A DNA stretch of 64,000 bases from Pseudomonadota bacterium (GCA_021847605.1 JAJZQN010000011.1:37439-101438), one strand, 5' to 3'; counted from the first letter of the stretch, positions 26,515 through 34,889 are shown. Numbers and translations: made by a program. The notes: a model not told the origin generated them from the sequence alone.

Positions 26515-27045
26515 ATGACGCTGATCCACTGGCGCCATGCGACGTCGCAGGATGCACTGGCGCTATCGATATTGGGCGGGGCAACCTTTCTTGCCAGCTT
26601 TGCCCATGATCATCCCGGCAGCGCCCTGATCGACCATATCCGCCGCGCGCATGACGATGCCTATTATCTGGCGGCAATGGCGGACCCGGCGCAGACAGTG
26701 CTGATCGGGGAAACCCCGCTGGGCGCGCCGGTCGGCTATGCGCAGATGACCCCTCCTGCCCTGCCCGTGCCGACCGATCCGGCCCGCGATGTCGAATTGA
26801 AGCGCATCTATCTGTTGAACGGGTGGCAGGGCGGCGGCCATGGCGCACAGTTGATGGACCATATCATGGCGGAGGCCCGGAAGCGGGGCGCGGAACGACT
26901 GCTCCTGGCCGTCTATCCCCAAAATCACGGCGCGCGACGTTTTTACGAACGCTATGGCCTGCGCGAGATTGGCGAGACGACCTTCATGGTCGGCGACGTG
27001 TCGTTCCGCGATCTGGTCTATGCCGGGCCAGTGGCGGCGGCCTGA
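26515..27045 (+). CDS. GNAT family N-acetyltransferase
   Basis: A 176-residue acetyltransferase. The acetyl-CoA site is visible as LKRIYLLNGWQGGGHGAQLM (the Q/RxxGxG/A loop), followed by AERLLLAVYPQNHGARRFYE and RYGLREIGETTFMVGD, the standard GNAT C-terminal motifs. The acceptor is unknown; the layout resembles RimI/RimL-like proteins and diverse small-molecule acetylases. It is the last gene of the rightward alaC-to-GNAT series and ends three bases before the convergent merR stop. There is no room for a separate terminator. Confidence 0.9.
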   Translation: MTLIHWRHATSQDALALSILGGATFLASFAHDHPGSALIDHIRRAHDDAYYLAAMADPAQTVLIGETPLGAPVGYAQMTPPALPVPTDPARDVELKRIYLLNGWQGGGHGAQLMDHIMAEARKRGAERLLLAVYPQNHGARRFYERYGLREIGETTFMVGDVSFRDLVYAGPVAAA

Positions 27046-27048
27046 TCC

Positions 27049-27411
27049 TTATTCACCGATGGCGCGGGCCAGAGTAGATCGGATGGATTCGAGCCTCTCG
27101 ACCAGCGCCATATCCACCTCCGGCGCAGCAGGCGCGGCGATGAAGGGCTTAGGCGGCGCAGCATCATGGCCGTTACCGTCGATCAACGCCTTTTGCGCGC
27201 CCTTGACGGTAAAACCCTCGACATTGAGAAGTTGGTGAATACGGCGGGCCAGCGCGACATCGCCGGGCCGATAATAACGCCGATTGCCCGACCGCTGTAA
27301 CGGGCGAAGCTGAGGAAAGCGGGTTTCCCAATAACGCAGGATATGCTGCGGCAGACCCAGATCGGCTGCCAGCTCGCTGATCGTCAGAAATGCACCCTCA
27401 GCCTTTTCCAT
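27049..27411 (-). CDS. MerR family regulator
   Basis: A 120-residue protein with an N-terminal MerR winged helix: FLTISELAADLGLPQHILRY, then the typical RYWETRFPQLRP and RRYYRPGDVALARRIHQLL. The C-terminal effector part is short and degenerate, and has no metal-binding cysteines. It is the last gene of rpmF-plsX-fabH-ihfA-merR, a gene order common in sphingomonads and related alphaproteobacteria. Its target is unknown; the constant neighbourhood suggests co-transcription with ihfA rather than a local sensor role. Confidence 0.9.
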   Translation of the reverse strand: MEKAEGAFLTISELAADLGLPQHILRYWETRFPQLRPLQRSGNRRYYRPGDVALARRIHQLLNVEGFTVKGAQKALIDGNGHDAAPPKPFIAAPAAPEVDMALVERLESIRSTLARAIGE

Positions 27412-27492
27412 GACCGCGATACTGCGCCCTTAGACCGGCCGAGGTCAACTGCCGTAAAATGATGTTAACGCTCGCAAAGTCGCGCCTTTGTA

Positions 27493-27789
27493 TCAGGCTG
27501 ACGCAACCCGGTCGCGCATCGTTTGGCTGGCACGGAATGTCAGCACCCGGCGCGGTTCGATCGGGACTTCGACCCCGGTCTTGGGATTGCGGCCCATACG
27601 CTGCGTCTTATCGCGCAGGACAAAGGTGCCAAAGCTGGAAATCTTCACATTTTCGCCGCGCTCCAGCGCAGACGACATATGTTCCAGGATCGATTCGACC
27701 AGAGCGGCCGCTTCCGCCCGCGACAGGCCCACATGGCGATTCATGCTTTCGGCGAGATCCGCGCGCGTCAAGGTTCCAATGCCGTCCAT
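27493..27789 (-). CDS. ihfA: integration host factor subunit alpha
   Basis: A 98-residue DNA-bending protein of the HU/IHF fold: [20 protein letters not shown], then [40 protein letters not shown] and the basic tail. IHF-alpha pairs with IHF-beta and bends DNA sharply at specific sites for recombination, replication and promoter architecture. The start at 27789 follows CAGGGGATGG; an upstream Met at 27813 lacks support. It lies downstream of fabH in the same operon, and the MerR gene follows. Confidence 0.94.
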   Translation of the reverse strand: MDGIGTLTRADLAESMNRHVGLSRAEAAALVESILEHMSSALERGENVKISSFGTFVLRDKTQRMGRNPKTGVEVPIEPRRVLTFRASQTMRDRVASA

Positions 27790-27887
27790 CGTCCATCCCC
27801 TGTTAGCCGGCATCCCGGCTGGACCCGATCCGACTGAAATGTGTCTGATTCGCAGAGATTACGCAAGATGTCGCTGTAATCGAACCA

Positions 27888-28856
27888 TTACAGGCGCAGG
27901 ACGCAGGCACCCCAGGTAAAACCGCCACCCATCGCTTCCAGCACGACCAGATCGCCCGGCTTGATACGCCCGTCGCGTGTTGCCAGATCCAGCGCCAGCG
28001 GCACCGACGCGGCTGACGTATTAGCGTGCCGGTCGACCGTCACCACCACGCGATCAGGCGACAGTTTCAGTTTGCGCGCGGTTGCATCCAAAATGCGGGC
28101 ATTCGCCTGATGCGGCACCAGCCAGTCGATGTCGGCAGCCGACAGCCCGGCCTGTTCCATCACTTCATTGAGGACGGAAGCGAGGTTGACCACCGCATGG
28201 CGGAACACTTCCTGCCCCTTCATGCGCAGCTTGCCGACTGTCTGTGTGGTGGACGGGCCGCCATCAACATACAAAAGCTGGTTATGGCGGCCGTCGGCAT
28301 GCAGCTTCGACGCCAATATGCCGCGCTTGCCCTCTTCACTTTCTTCCGCGCCCAGCACGATCGCGCCGGCGCCATCACCGAACAGGACGCAGGTGGTGCG
28401 GTCTTCCCAATCGAGAATGCGGCTGAAGGTTTCCGCACCGATCACCAGTGCGCGCTCGGCCGCACCGGAACGGATCATGCTGTCTGCCACCGTCACGGCA
28501 TAGAGAAAGCCTGAGCAAACTGCCGCCACGTCAAAGGCGATACAGTCGTCGATGCCCAGCATCGCCTGAACCTTCGTCGCGGTGGATGGAAAGGTCTGAT
28601 CCGGCGTGGCGGTGGCCACGATGATGAGGCCAATATCCTGCAACGACAGACCTGCCGCATCCATCGCAGCGCGCCCCGCATCGGCCGCCAGCGTCGCGGT
28701 GGTTTCACCCTCGCCCGCAATATGGCGGTTACGGATGCCGGTCCGTTCCACGATCCATTCGTCGCTGGTATCGACGGTCTGCGCCAGTTCCTGATTGCTG
28801 ACCATGCGCGCGGGCAGGGCCGAGCCGGTCCCCAACAAAATGGAACGGCGGATCAC
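27888..28856 (-). CDS. fabH: beta-ketoacyl-ACP synthase III
   Basis: Starts fatty acid synthesis by condensing acetyl-CoA with malonyl-ACP. The 322 residues contain the Cys-His-Asn triad: Cys in [15 protein letters not shown], His in [11 protein letters not shown], and Asn in [16 protein letters not shown]. The acyl-CoA site [13 protein letters not shown] forms the C-terminus. The start overlaps the plsX stop by four bases (28853-28856), so the two are coupled. Membrane lipid genes plsX and fabH together with rpmF are a widely conserved unit. Confidence 0.96.
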   Translation of the reverse strand: MIRRSILLGTGSALPARMVSNQELAQTVDTSDEWIVERTGIRNRHIAGEGETTATLAADAGRAAMDAAGLSLQDIGLIIVATATPDQTFPSTATKVQAMLGIDDCIAFDVAAVCSGFLYAVTVADSMIRSGAAERALVIGAETFSRILDWEDRTTCVLFGDGAGAIVLGAEESEEGKRGILASKLHADGRHNQLLYVDGGPSTTQTVGKLRMKGQEVFRHAVVNLASVLNEVMEQAGLSAADIDWLVPHQANARILDATARKLKLSPDRVVVTVDRHANTSAASVPLALDLATRDGRIKPGDLVVLEAMGGGFTWGACVLRL

Positions 28857-29914
28857 TTGACGGACAGCTCCAGCTTTGCGGCGGTGGCTTCCTGCAACGC
28901 GGCCATATCAGCGGCGATGCGGCGGGTAATATCTTCCTCGACCAGACGGGCGGCGACATGGACGGCGTTGGCGACGCCCTTTTCATCGGCGCTGCCATGG
29001 CTTTTCACCACGACGCCGTTCAAGCCCAGGAAAACCGCCCCATTATGATTATTGGGGTCGAGATGATGTTTGAGCATGTACATGGCGGGCTTCGAAATCA
29101 GGAAGCCGATCTTGGACCGGATCGAACTGGTAAAGGCCTTGCGCAGCACATCGGTGACGAAACGGGCCGTCCCCTCAGCCGTCTTGAGCGCGACATTGCC
29201 GGAAAAACCGTCCGATACGATAACGTCGGTATCGCCACGGCCGATCTTGTCGCCTTCGGTAAAACCCTCAAACCGCAACGGCAGCGATGTGGACGCGCGC
29301 AGGATCGCGGCGGCGTCGCGAATCTCGTCGGTGCCTTTAAGGTCTTCGGTGCCGATGTTGAGCAGACGGACGCGCGGCCGATCCAGGTCGAGCGCGATGC
29401 GGGCATAAGCCGCACCCATCACCGCGAACTGGACGAGATTGCGGGCGTCGCATTCGGTATTGGCGCCCAGATCCAGCATCACGACATCATTGTCGCCCAG
29501 CGTGGGCAGCATCGCGGCCAGCGCCGGACGATCGACGCCCGGCATGGTGCGCAGCGCTAGCTTCGCCATCGCCATCAGCGCGCCGGTATTGCCCGCCGAA
29601 ACGGCGGCACCGGCATCGCCCGCCTTCACGGCGGCGATGGCCATGCTCATCGAGCTGTTTTTCTTGCGGATGGCGACGCTCGGCTTGTCCGATCCGTCGA
29701 CCACGTCAGCGGCATGCACGACATCGGACGCCGCCCGCAAATTGGGGTGACGGTCGAGCGCAGCCTTGATGCGGGCTTCATCCCCGAAAAGGGTGAAGCG
29801 CAGCCCGTCATGACGGCGACGGGCAAGCGCCACGCCCGCCATCATCACGCGCACGCCTTCATCCCCGCCCATCGCGTCGATTGCGATTCGCGGCTGGCTG
29901 GACAATGAATTCAC
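28853..29914 (-). CDS. plsX: phosphate acyltransferase PlsX
   Basis: Converts acyl-ACP to acyl-phosphate for the PlsY step of phospholipid synthesis. The 353 residues carry the family motifs [55 protein letters not shown] and [16 protein letters not shown]. The first codon in this frame is a GTG at 29914 directly after AAAGG. A TTG three codons later (29905) has better spacing from the ribosome site, so the true start is one of the two. It lies between rpmF and fabH. The protein is soluble and membrane-associated. Confidence 0.95.
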   Translation of the reverse strand: MNSLSSQPRIAIDAMGGDEGVRVMMAGVALARRRHDGLRFTLFGDEARIKAALDRHPNLRAASDVVHAADVVDGSDKPSVAIRKKNSSMSMAIAAVKAGDAGAAVSAGNTGALMAMAKLALRTMPGVDRPALAAMLPTLGDNDVVMLDLGANTECDARNLVQFAVMGAAYARIALDLDRPRVRLLNIGTEDLKGTDEIRDAAAILRASTSLPLRFEGFTEGDKIGRGDTDVIVSDGFSGNVALKTAEGTARFVTDVLRKAFTSSIRSKIGFLISKPAMYMLKHHLDPNNHNGAVFLGLNGVVVKSHGSADEKGVANAVHVAARLVEEDITRRIAADMAALQEATAAKLELSVK

Positions 29915-29938
29915 CCCTTTGCGGAGATCGAAACGGCC

Positions 29939-30118
29939 TTACGCGCCGACGGCGACGATTTCGCGACCGTTATAGTGACCGCAGGCGTCGCACAGATTGT
30001 GGGGACGCTTCAGTTCACCGCAGTTCGAGCATTCGTTGAACGCTTCGACGCGCAGCGAATCATGGCTGCGACGCATGCCGCGCTTGGAGGGAGAAGTTTT
30101 GCGCTTGGGGACAGCCAT
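29939..30118 (-). CDS. rpmF: 50S ribosomal protein L32
   Basis: A 59-residue ribosomal protein, below the length usually listed for gene calls. It reads [20 protein letters not shown] from the ATG at 30118, contains one zinc-knuckle pair with CSNCGELK and CDACGHYN, and ends IVAVGA. AAGGTG precedes the start. It is the first gene of the rpmF-plsX-fabH-ihfA-merR operon. Because it keeps both CxxC motifs it is the zinc-binding form. No zinc-free paralogue is in the window. Confidence 0.96.
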   Translation of the reverse strand: MAVPKRKTSPSKRGMRRSHDSLRVEAFNECSNCGELKRPHNLCDACGHYNGREIVAVGA

Positions 30119-30326
30119 GTCGGCACCTTATTCCATATATCAATCTGGTTGTGCGACTGGCCGGTATCCGAAAAGACATCGACGCCAACGGCGCCGCTGA
30201 CCCATGCGGCCCGGGTGATCGCGAAGCCCTGCGCCTATAGCGTTTTTTGAACGGGGCGCAAGTCCTTCCTTGCCTCCTGCGACGCGCATCCTAGGGTGCA
30301 AGGCCGGGAAATATGAGGAATAGTCG

Positions 30327-30758
30327 ATGCTGCTGCCGATCACGCTGACCTTTGCCGCGGCCTGTGCGCTGCTGAATTTATGGCTGGCGATTCGCTGTTC
30401 GCGCATCCGCATCGGCGACAAACTGTTGCATGGCGATGGTGGAAACAGCCTGCTGGCGCGGCGGATGCGGGCACATGCCAACTTCATCGAATATACGCCG
30501 ATCGTCCTGATTCTCTTTGCCCTCATTGAAATGGCTATGGGAGAATCGCTGTGGCTGTGGGGAACCGCTCTCGCCTATGTGGTCGCGCGGGCGGCCCATG
30601 CGTTCGGCATGGACGCAGACAAGCCCAGCGCTCTGCGGGCGGGCGGCATCATGATCAACTGGGCCGTATTGCTGGCGCTGGCCGTGTGGGCGCTCACCGC
30701 CGCCTATAGCTGCACGCGCGAACTGCCCGTGCCGCCATCCATGGCCGCCTTGTCCTAA
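30327..30758 (+). CDS. MAPEG family membrane protein
   Basis: A 143-residue, four-helix membrane protein of the MAPEG superfamily (relatives of microsomal glutathione transferase). The conserved loop after the first helix reads RMRAHANFIEYTPIVLIL (MAPEG signature with N and E), and the third helix shows VVARAAHAFGM. GAGGAATAGTCG lies just before the ATG. Bacterial members are thought to detoxify lipophilic compounds with glutathione, but this one has not been tied to a substrate. It is divergent from rpmF across a 208-base spacer. Confidence 0.9.
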   Translation: MLLPITLTFAAACALLNLWLAIRCSRIRIGDKLLHGDGGNSLLARRMRAHANFIEYTPIVLILFALIEMAMGESLWLWGTALAYVVARAAHAFGMDADKPSALRAGGIMINWAVLLALAVWALTAAYSCTRELPVPPSMAALS

Positions 30759-30769
30759 ACCCCCTCCCC

Positions 30770-30800
30770 GTTCGTTTCGAGCGCAGTCGAGAAACGAGAC
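30770..30800. repeat. intergenic palindromic repeat, copy 2
   Basis: GTTCGTTTCGAGCGCAGTCG followed by GAGAAACGAG, the same element as copy 1 at 9294. It sits just past the MAPEG gene and forms an inverted pair with copy 3. Confidence 0.8.
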
Positions 30801-30842
30801 AGAACTGCGCGGGCAACGCCATAGCCAGTCATGACGAACCCC

Positions 30843-30870
30843 GCTTCTCGACTTCGCTCGAAGCGAACGG
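30843..30870. repeat. intergenic palindromic repeat, copy 3 (inverted)
   Basis: Reads as the reverse complement of copy 2, about 40 bases downstream, with CTTCGCTCGAAGCGAACGG at its right end. The inverted pair resembles a REPIN arrangement, between the MAPEG gene and the metallo-hydrolase. Confidence 0.78.
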
Positions 30871-30899
30871 ATCAGAAATTACTAATCATGCCGGTCGAC

Positions 30900-31571
30900 C
30901 TACTTCGCCAGCACCGAATCGGCGACATAGGGATTACTGCGCCGCTCATGGGCGAAGCTGCTCATCGCGCCATGGCCGGGGACGAAAGCGGTATCACCGC
31001 CCAGCGGCCATAGCTTGGTCGTGATCGCCTCGATCAGATGGGCGTGATTGCCGCGCGGAAAATCGGTGCGGCCGATCGATCCCTGAAACAGGACGTCGCC
31101 CACAATGGCAAGTTTGCTCGGCGCATGGTGAAACACCACATGGCCGGGCGTGTGACCGGGGCAATGAAGCACGTCGAGGACAAGATTGCCGACCGTCACC
31201 TGATCCCCATCCAGCAGCCAGCGGTCCGGCTCGAAACTTTCCCCCGGCACATTCCAGCGCTTGCCATCCTCGGCCAGGCGATCGATCCAGAAACGATCCT
31301 CTTCATGCGGCCCCTCAATGGGAACGCCCAGATCGCGGGCCAGCACACCCGCCTGACCGCAATGGTCGATATGACCATGGGTGACGAGCAGCTTTTCAAT
31401 GGTGACGCCATGCTGGGCCGCCGCGCGTTTCAATACGGGCAAGTCGCCGCCCGGATCGACGAAAGCGCCGCGCATGGTGGCGGTACACCAGAAAAGGGTG
31501 CAATTCTGCTGAAGCGGTGTCACCGGAATCAGCGTGGCCATCAGTGGCCGGTCGGGCGTGGATGTGGTCAT
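30900..31571 (-). CDS. MBL-fold metallo-hydrolase (glyoxalase II-like)
   Basis: A 223-residue metallo-beta-lactamase-fold hydrolase. The metal motif is LLVTHGHIDHCGQAG (THxHxDH), with further His ligands in VLHCPGHTPGHVVF and FVPGHGAMSSF, and a bridging Asp in AIVGDVLFQGSIGRTDFP. Size and motif order fit the YcbL type of small glyoxalase II-like proteins. The natural substrate is uncertain: a thioester, or by analogy a persulfide, is possible. It is the second gene after an Rrf2 regulator on the same strand, 53 bases apart, so the two may be co-regulated. Confidence 0.88.
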   Translation of the reverse strand: MTTSTPDRPLMATLIPVTPLQQNCTLFWCTATMRGAFVDPGGDLPVLKRAAAQHGVTIEKLLVTHGHIDHCGQAGVLARDLGVPIEGPHEEDRFWIDRLAEDGKRWNVPGESFEPDRWLLDGDQVTVGNLVLDVLHCPGHTPGHVVFHHAPSKLAIVGDVLFQGSIGRTDFPRGNHAHLIEAITTKLWPLGGDTAFVPGHGAMSSFAHERRSNPYVADSVLAK

Positions 31572-31624
31572 GCCCCAGATGTGGCGAAGGCGCCGCCGCT
31601 ATGCAACCGGCCCGTTCGGCAACT

Positions 31625-32050
31625 TCAGGCCTCGGCCGCCATCGCAAAGGGTTCGGCCAGACTGATGCTGTCCAGCACCTTGGCCGTTTCGTCCCGCACG
31701 CGCAGCATCACGCGATGCAGGCGGCATTCCGATTCGGGCAGGCAGTTGGTGCAGCTTTCATGCGCAAAACGACTGGCACAGGGAGTCAGCGCCAGCGACC
31801 CCCGCGTCAGGCGGACAATGTCGCCATAGCTGATGTCCACCGGCGCCAGCGCCAGCCAATAGCCCCCGTCACGCCCCCGCTGCGTCGCCACCAGCCCCTC
31901 ACGCGACAATTCGGACAGGATCACCGTCAGAAATTTGGCCGGAATATTCTGCCGCGTCGCAATCTCGTTCAGGGGCACCGGACCCTGGCGGTAGCGGTCG
32001 GCCAGATGCTGGAGGGCGCGAATGGCGTAACGGGTCTTCTGGGACAGCAT
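31625..32050 (-). CDS. Rrf2 family regulator with a cysteine cluster
   Basis: A 141-residue transcription regulator. The N-terminal winged helix is LSQKTRYAIRALQHLADRYR with IPAKFLTVILSELSREGLVA and RGRDGGYWLALAP. The loop that holds the Fe-S cluster in IscR and NsrR has four cysteines here: CASRFAHESC, then TNC and SEC, followed by RLHRVM. That predicts an iron-sulfur or redox-sensing role. It is not adjacent to suf or isc genes. The gene downstream is a metallo-hydrolase, a plausible target. The spacing C-x8-C-x2-C-x5-C differs from the three-Cys pattern of IscR. Confidence 0.88.
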   Translation of the reverse strand: MLSQKTRYAIRALQHLADRYRQGPVPLNEIATRQNIPAKFLTVILSELSREGLVATQRGRDGGYWLALAPVDISYGDIVRLTRGSLALTPCASRFAHESCTNCLPESECRLHRVMLRVRDETAKVLDSISLAEPFAMAAEA

Positions 32051-32145
32051 GGCTTCGTTATTCGCCCAAGCGGCGCCTTTTACAAGGATATTGGCAGGAA
32101 GATTGGAAGAGAGATCAACGAACCTCGCCTCTCCCCCTCATCCCC

Positions 32146-33186
32146 TTACCATTGGCGAAGGGCGGCGCGGGCCTGACGCGGGAAATCACTGAATAGTGCG
32201 TCGACGCCGGTCGCGGCAACCGCCCGGACATAGCCGTCGAAATCGCCGCGTCCCTGCATATCGCCGGGCCGCTGATATTGTTCGGGCAGGAAGCCATTTT
32301 CCATCCGCAGCGTCCACACATGCACCTGAAGCCCGGCATCATGCGCCCGGCCGACCAGTGCGGTGGCGCCGCCCTCAGGCTTCAGCACCAGCGGCACCGA
32401 CGGACCGATCGCGTCAGCATAGGCAGCAACGGCGGACAAGCCGCGCAGGGTCAGCATGTCGGCATAGGTCGTGCCCGGCTCATCCGCAGGACCGCCCTCT
32501 CCATCCACGAGTTGGACGAGGCGGATGCGCGACACGGCGCGAATGGCCTTGAGGTTGCCGACCTCGAACGACTGGATAAAGACCGGGTCGGTTTCCGTCT
32601 GATAGCCATATTTGGCCAGCATATCGAGCAACACAGCCTGATGCGGCAGGCCGATCGACGCGAAATAGCTGGGATGCTTGGTTTCGACATAGACGCCGAT
32701 CTGGCGCTCTGCCTCGGCCTGCTTGGCCTTTACCAGTTGCAATATCTCTTCGAAGGTCGGGATCTGATACAGGCGATCATAACGCACATTGACTGAGCGC
32801 TGTTCGGGCAGCCGTTCGCGCGCGCGCAACGTGCGCAGTTCGGCGAGGGTAAAATCCTCGGTGAACCATCCCGTCATTCCGATGCCGTCGATTGTCTTCG
32901 TCGTCTTGCGATCGGCGAATTCGGGATGGTCGGCAACGTCGGTGGTTCCACCAATCTCATTTTCATGGCGGGCAACCAGCACCCCGTCCTTTGTCAGGAC
33001 GAGGTCGGGTTCGATGAAATCGGCGCCCTGATCGATCGCCCGCTCATAGGCGGCGAGCGTATGTTCGGGCCGTTCCCCGCTCGCCCCGCGATGGGCGATG
33101 ATCAGCGGGTCGGCCCGCGCCGCAGCAAGGGGCAGGAGGCTCATCACGACCAGCAGGCCAATGCGCAACCAGCCCCGGCCAATCAC
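32146..33186 (-). CDS. glpQ: periplasmic glycerophosphodiester phosphodiesterase
   Basis: Hydrolyses glycerophosphodiesters to glycerol-3-phosphate and an alcohol. The 346 residues begin with a signal peptide (LRIGLLVVMSLLPLAAARA), followed directly by the catalytic core IIAHRGASGERPEHTLAAYE, GADFIEPDLVLTKDGVLVAR and HENEIGGTTDVADHPEF. GlpQ-like features include a long insert before IGVYVETKHPSYF. The start is a GTG at 33186 that overlaps the preceding stop in a GTGA junction. It is the last gene of RidA-Spx-like-GlpQ. The glycerol-3-phosphate it makes could feed glpD at 14.9-16.4 kb. Confidence 0.93.
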   Translation of the reverse strand: MIGRGWLRIGLLVVMSLLPLAAARADPLIIAHRGASGERPEHTLAAYERAIDQGADFIEPDLVLTKDGVLVARHENEIGGTTDVADHPEFADRKTTKTIDGIGMTGWFTEDFTLAELRTLRARERLPEQRSVNVRYDRLYQIPTFEEILQLVKAKQAEAERQIGVYVETKHPSYFASIGLPHQAVLLDMLAKYGYQTETDPVFIQSFEVGNLKAIRAVSRIRLVQLVDGEGGPADEPGTTYADMLTLRGLSAVAAYADAIGPSVPLVLKPEGGATALVGRAHDAGLQVHVWTLRMENGFLPEQYQRPGDMQGRGDFDGYVRAVAATGVDALFSDFPRQARAALRQW

Positions 33187-33539
33187 GCCTTCACACCCTG
33201 CAAGGCGTCTTCATAAGTCGTGGCCTTGAAACCGACGATGATTTCCTTGCCGGTGTCGAGGATGGGGCGCTTGATCATGGAGGGGTTGGCCATCATCAGC
33301 AGGATCGCCTTGTCCGCGTCGATATGCGCCTTGTCCCCGGCGTCCAGCGCCTTGAACGTGGTGCCGGAACGGTTGAGGATGGTTTCCCACCCATGTTCCA
33401 TTACCCACTCCTCCAGCTTTTCCTTGTCCACGCCCGACACTTTATAGTCGTGGAAATTATAGGAAACGCGCTCATTATCCAGGAAATTGCGCGCCTTCTT
33501 GATGGTGTCGCAATTTTTGATGCCATACATGGTAATCAT
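33183..33539 (-). CDS. ArsC/Spx-family thioredoxin-fold protein (YffB-like)
   Basis: A 118-residue protein of the ArsC superfamily: TMYGIKNCDTIKKARNFLDN with a single active-site Cys (NCDTIKKA), then SYNFHDYKVSGVDKEKLEEW and SMIKRPILDTG, the Arg-Pro motif of ArsC and Spx folds. The YffB subgroup binds glutathione rather than reducing arsenate, so I do not call it arsenate reductase. I start at 33539, which excludes a long upstream extension that overlaps the RidA gene. It lies between the RidA and GlpQ genes. Confidence 0.9.
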   Translation of the reverse strand: MITMYGIKNCDTIKKARNFLDNERVSYNFHDYKVSGVDKEKLEEWVMEHGWETILNRSGTTFKALDAGDKAHIDADKAILLMMANPSMIKRPILDTGKEIIVGFKATTYEDALQGVKA

Positions 33540-33556
33540 GAGGTCTGACCCTTTGT

Positions 33557-33937
33557 TCAGCCGCGAAAGGCCGTGACTTCGATTTCGATTTTCATGTCCG
33601 GCTTGATGAGGCCGGCAACGATGCAGGTGGCGGCGGGGCGAATATCGCCGAACACCGCGCCAAGCGGCGGGCCGATTTCGTCCCAATAGGCCGCGTCGGT
33701 AATATAATAGGTTGCCCGCACCACATCGGCGAAGGAAAATCCGCCCTGTTCCAGCGCCCGACCGATGGTGGTCAGCGCATTGGCGGCCTGATCCGCCACG
33801 CTTTCCGGCATGACCTTCGTCTCGGGATCGCTGCCGGTGGTGCCGGCAACGAAGCACCAGTCGCCCTGAACGACGGCGCGCGAATAGCCGACCTGCGCCT
33901 CAAAGGGCGAGCCGGAGGAAAGGAGCTGGCGGGACAT
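33557..33937 (-). CDS. RidA family protein (YjgF/UK114)
   Basis: A 126-residue trimeric enamine or imine deaminase fold. Recognisable segments: SSGSPFEAQVGYSRAVVQGD, CFVAGTTGSDPETKVMPESV, VVRATYYITDAAYWDEIGPP and the C-terminal MKIEIEVTAF. The usual catalytic Arg is in GDIRPAATCIVAGLIKP (RPA with ATC). It starts at the ATG at 33937, after CGGAGGAAAGGAG. It is the first gene of a three-gene leftward operon with an Spx-like protein and GlpQ. Known role of the family: clearing reactive imines from PLP enzymes. Confidence 0.92.
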   Translation of the reverse strand: MSRQLLSSGSPFEAQVGYSRAVVQGDWCFVAGTTGSDPETKVMPESVADQAANALTTIGRALEQGGFSFADVVRATYYITDAAYWDEIGPPLGAVFGDIRPAATCIVAGLIKPDMKIEIEVTAFRG

Positions 33938-34025
33938 GGGATTCCTGTTGCAGTGCGAAAGGATCGCCTGTGCCTTTGCCCCCTCACCCCGTCCCTGTCC
34001 AGCGCTTTCGTCGGGCACTTTGCCG

Positions 34026-34050
34026 GGAACAGCGGGCCGTGCGACCCGTT
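34026..34050 (+). promoter_or_regulatory. EcfG-type general stress promoter
   Basis: GGAAC at 34026-34030, then exactly 16 bases, then CGTT at 34047-34050. This is the alphaproteobacterial EcfG (general stress response) consensus, 37 bases before the ATG at 34087, which has its own AAGGAGATG ribosome site. Confidence 0.75.
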
Positions 34051-34086
34051 GAGAGGGGAACAGCCCCATCATCAAGGAGATGCAGG

Positions 34087-34395
34087 ATGGAACGCCCCAC
34101 CCCCGATCTGGTCCCCGACACGGACATCGATGAAAATGCCGAACAGGCCGACGCCGGCACACAGGCGCAGGATGTCGCGCAGGACGCCCGCAACCGCGCC
34201 GGTGACATGGCGCAAGACAGCGAGCCCGGCGGCACGCCGAACCCCGCGCAGATCATCCCAGACGACACCCCCGATCTGGTCGAGCGGATGAACGATATGG
34301 ACCGGTCAGGCCGGATCGACATGGATGCCTTTGCCGGCGAACCGCAGATGGATGACGAGGATGACGCCTATGGCCCGTCCGAGGATGAGGAATAA
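34087..34395 (+). CDS. small acidic protein, likely stress-induced
   Basis: A 102-residue, strongly acidic and probably disordered protein, starting MERPTPDLVPDTDIDENAEQ and ending DDEDDAYGPSEDEE. It has no signal peptide, membrane helix or recognised fold. The central segment AQDVAQDARNRAGDMAQDSE is Ala/Asp/Gln-rich and may be helical. Its ribosome site (AAGGAGATGCAGG) is excellent, and an EcfG-type promoter (GGAAC-N16-CGTT) lies upstream, so it is probably part of the general stress response. It converges with the globin gene. Function unknown. Confidence 0.8.
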   Translation: MERPTPDLVPDTDIDENAEQADAGTQAQDVAQDARNRAGDMAQDSEPGGTPNPAQIIPDDTPDLVERMNDMDRSGRIDMDAFAGEPQMDDEDDAYGPSEDEE

Positions 34396-34397
34396 AT

Positions 34398-34817
34398 TCA
34401 GGCCGCCGCAGAGGCTCCGGGCGCATCCAGCCCGAAATTGATCATGCCGCGCGCCATATGGCCCATCGCCTGGGTCATGGCGTCGGCTATATCGCTATCC
34501 ATATCCTCCTGGTCCGCAATGGCGCAGGTCATGGCCAGCGCCCATTGATCGGCCAGTTGGGGCGTGATGGGAAAGGCGCGATGCAGCGACATGATGCATG
34601 GCCCCCTTTCGAACCAGTCGCGCGGCCCGCCCAGCCAACCGCCCAGGAACAGAGTCAGTCCATGGCGCACCGGGCCAAGATCGGCCGCGTGCAGCGCGCG
34701 CAATTCCGCATAGGCGGCATCCTGCTCCAGCAGATCATAAAAGCGATTGGCGATGGCGCGCACGACCGGCGCGCCGCCGATACGGACATAGGGGCTGGGC
34801 GGCGCAGCGGCATTCAT
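34398..34817 (-). CDS. group II truncated haemoglobin
   Basis: A 139-residue globin of the trHbO type. It starts PYVRIGGAPVVRAIANRFYD (helix B region, with Tyr and Phe in the distal pocket), then LHAADLGPVRHGLTLFLGG with WLGGPRDWFE, and the proximal His in IMSLHRAFPITPQLADQWAL with the conserved FPI and the group II Trp. Such globins bind oxygen or NO. The start at 34817 follows CGGAGACG; a longer frame to 34889 is rejected, since its start codon is part of an FNR-like box. An FNR site upstream predicts induction under low oxygen or NO. Confidence 0.88.
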   Translation of the reverse strand: MNAAAPPSPYVRIGGAPVVRAIANRFYDLLEQDAAYAELRALHAADLGPVRHGLTLFLGGWLGGPRDWFERGPCIMSLHRAFPITPQLADQWALAMTCAIADQEDMDSDIADAMTQAMGHMARGMINFGLDAPGASAAA

Positions 34818-34875
34818 CGTGATCGTCTCCGAAACGGATGGCTTGCGCACCATGACAGGCGCCGCGCATGCGGCA

Positions 34876-34889
34876 TTGATCCGCGTCAA
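34876..34889 (-). promoter_or_regulatory. FNR/FixK-type box upstream of the globin gene
   Basis: On the minus strand the site reads TTGACGCGGATCAA, matching TTGAT-N4-ATCAA at 9 of 10 fixed positions. It is 59 bases before the globin ATG at 34817, suitable for class II-type activation. Confidence 0.68.

Noticed and set aside
33183..33539. Arsenate reductase call for the ArsC-like gene
   Set aside because: It has the YffB/Spx-like pattern and no ars genes nearby, so a detoxification role is not supported.
33557..34162. Longer RidA start with an extra 75 residues
   Set aside because: The extension is Arg/Pro-rich, overlaps the EcfG promoter region antisense and has no family similarity; the start at 33937 has a strong ribosome site.
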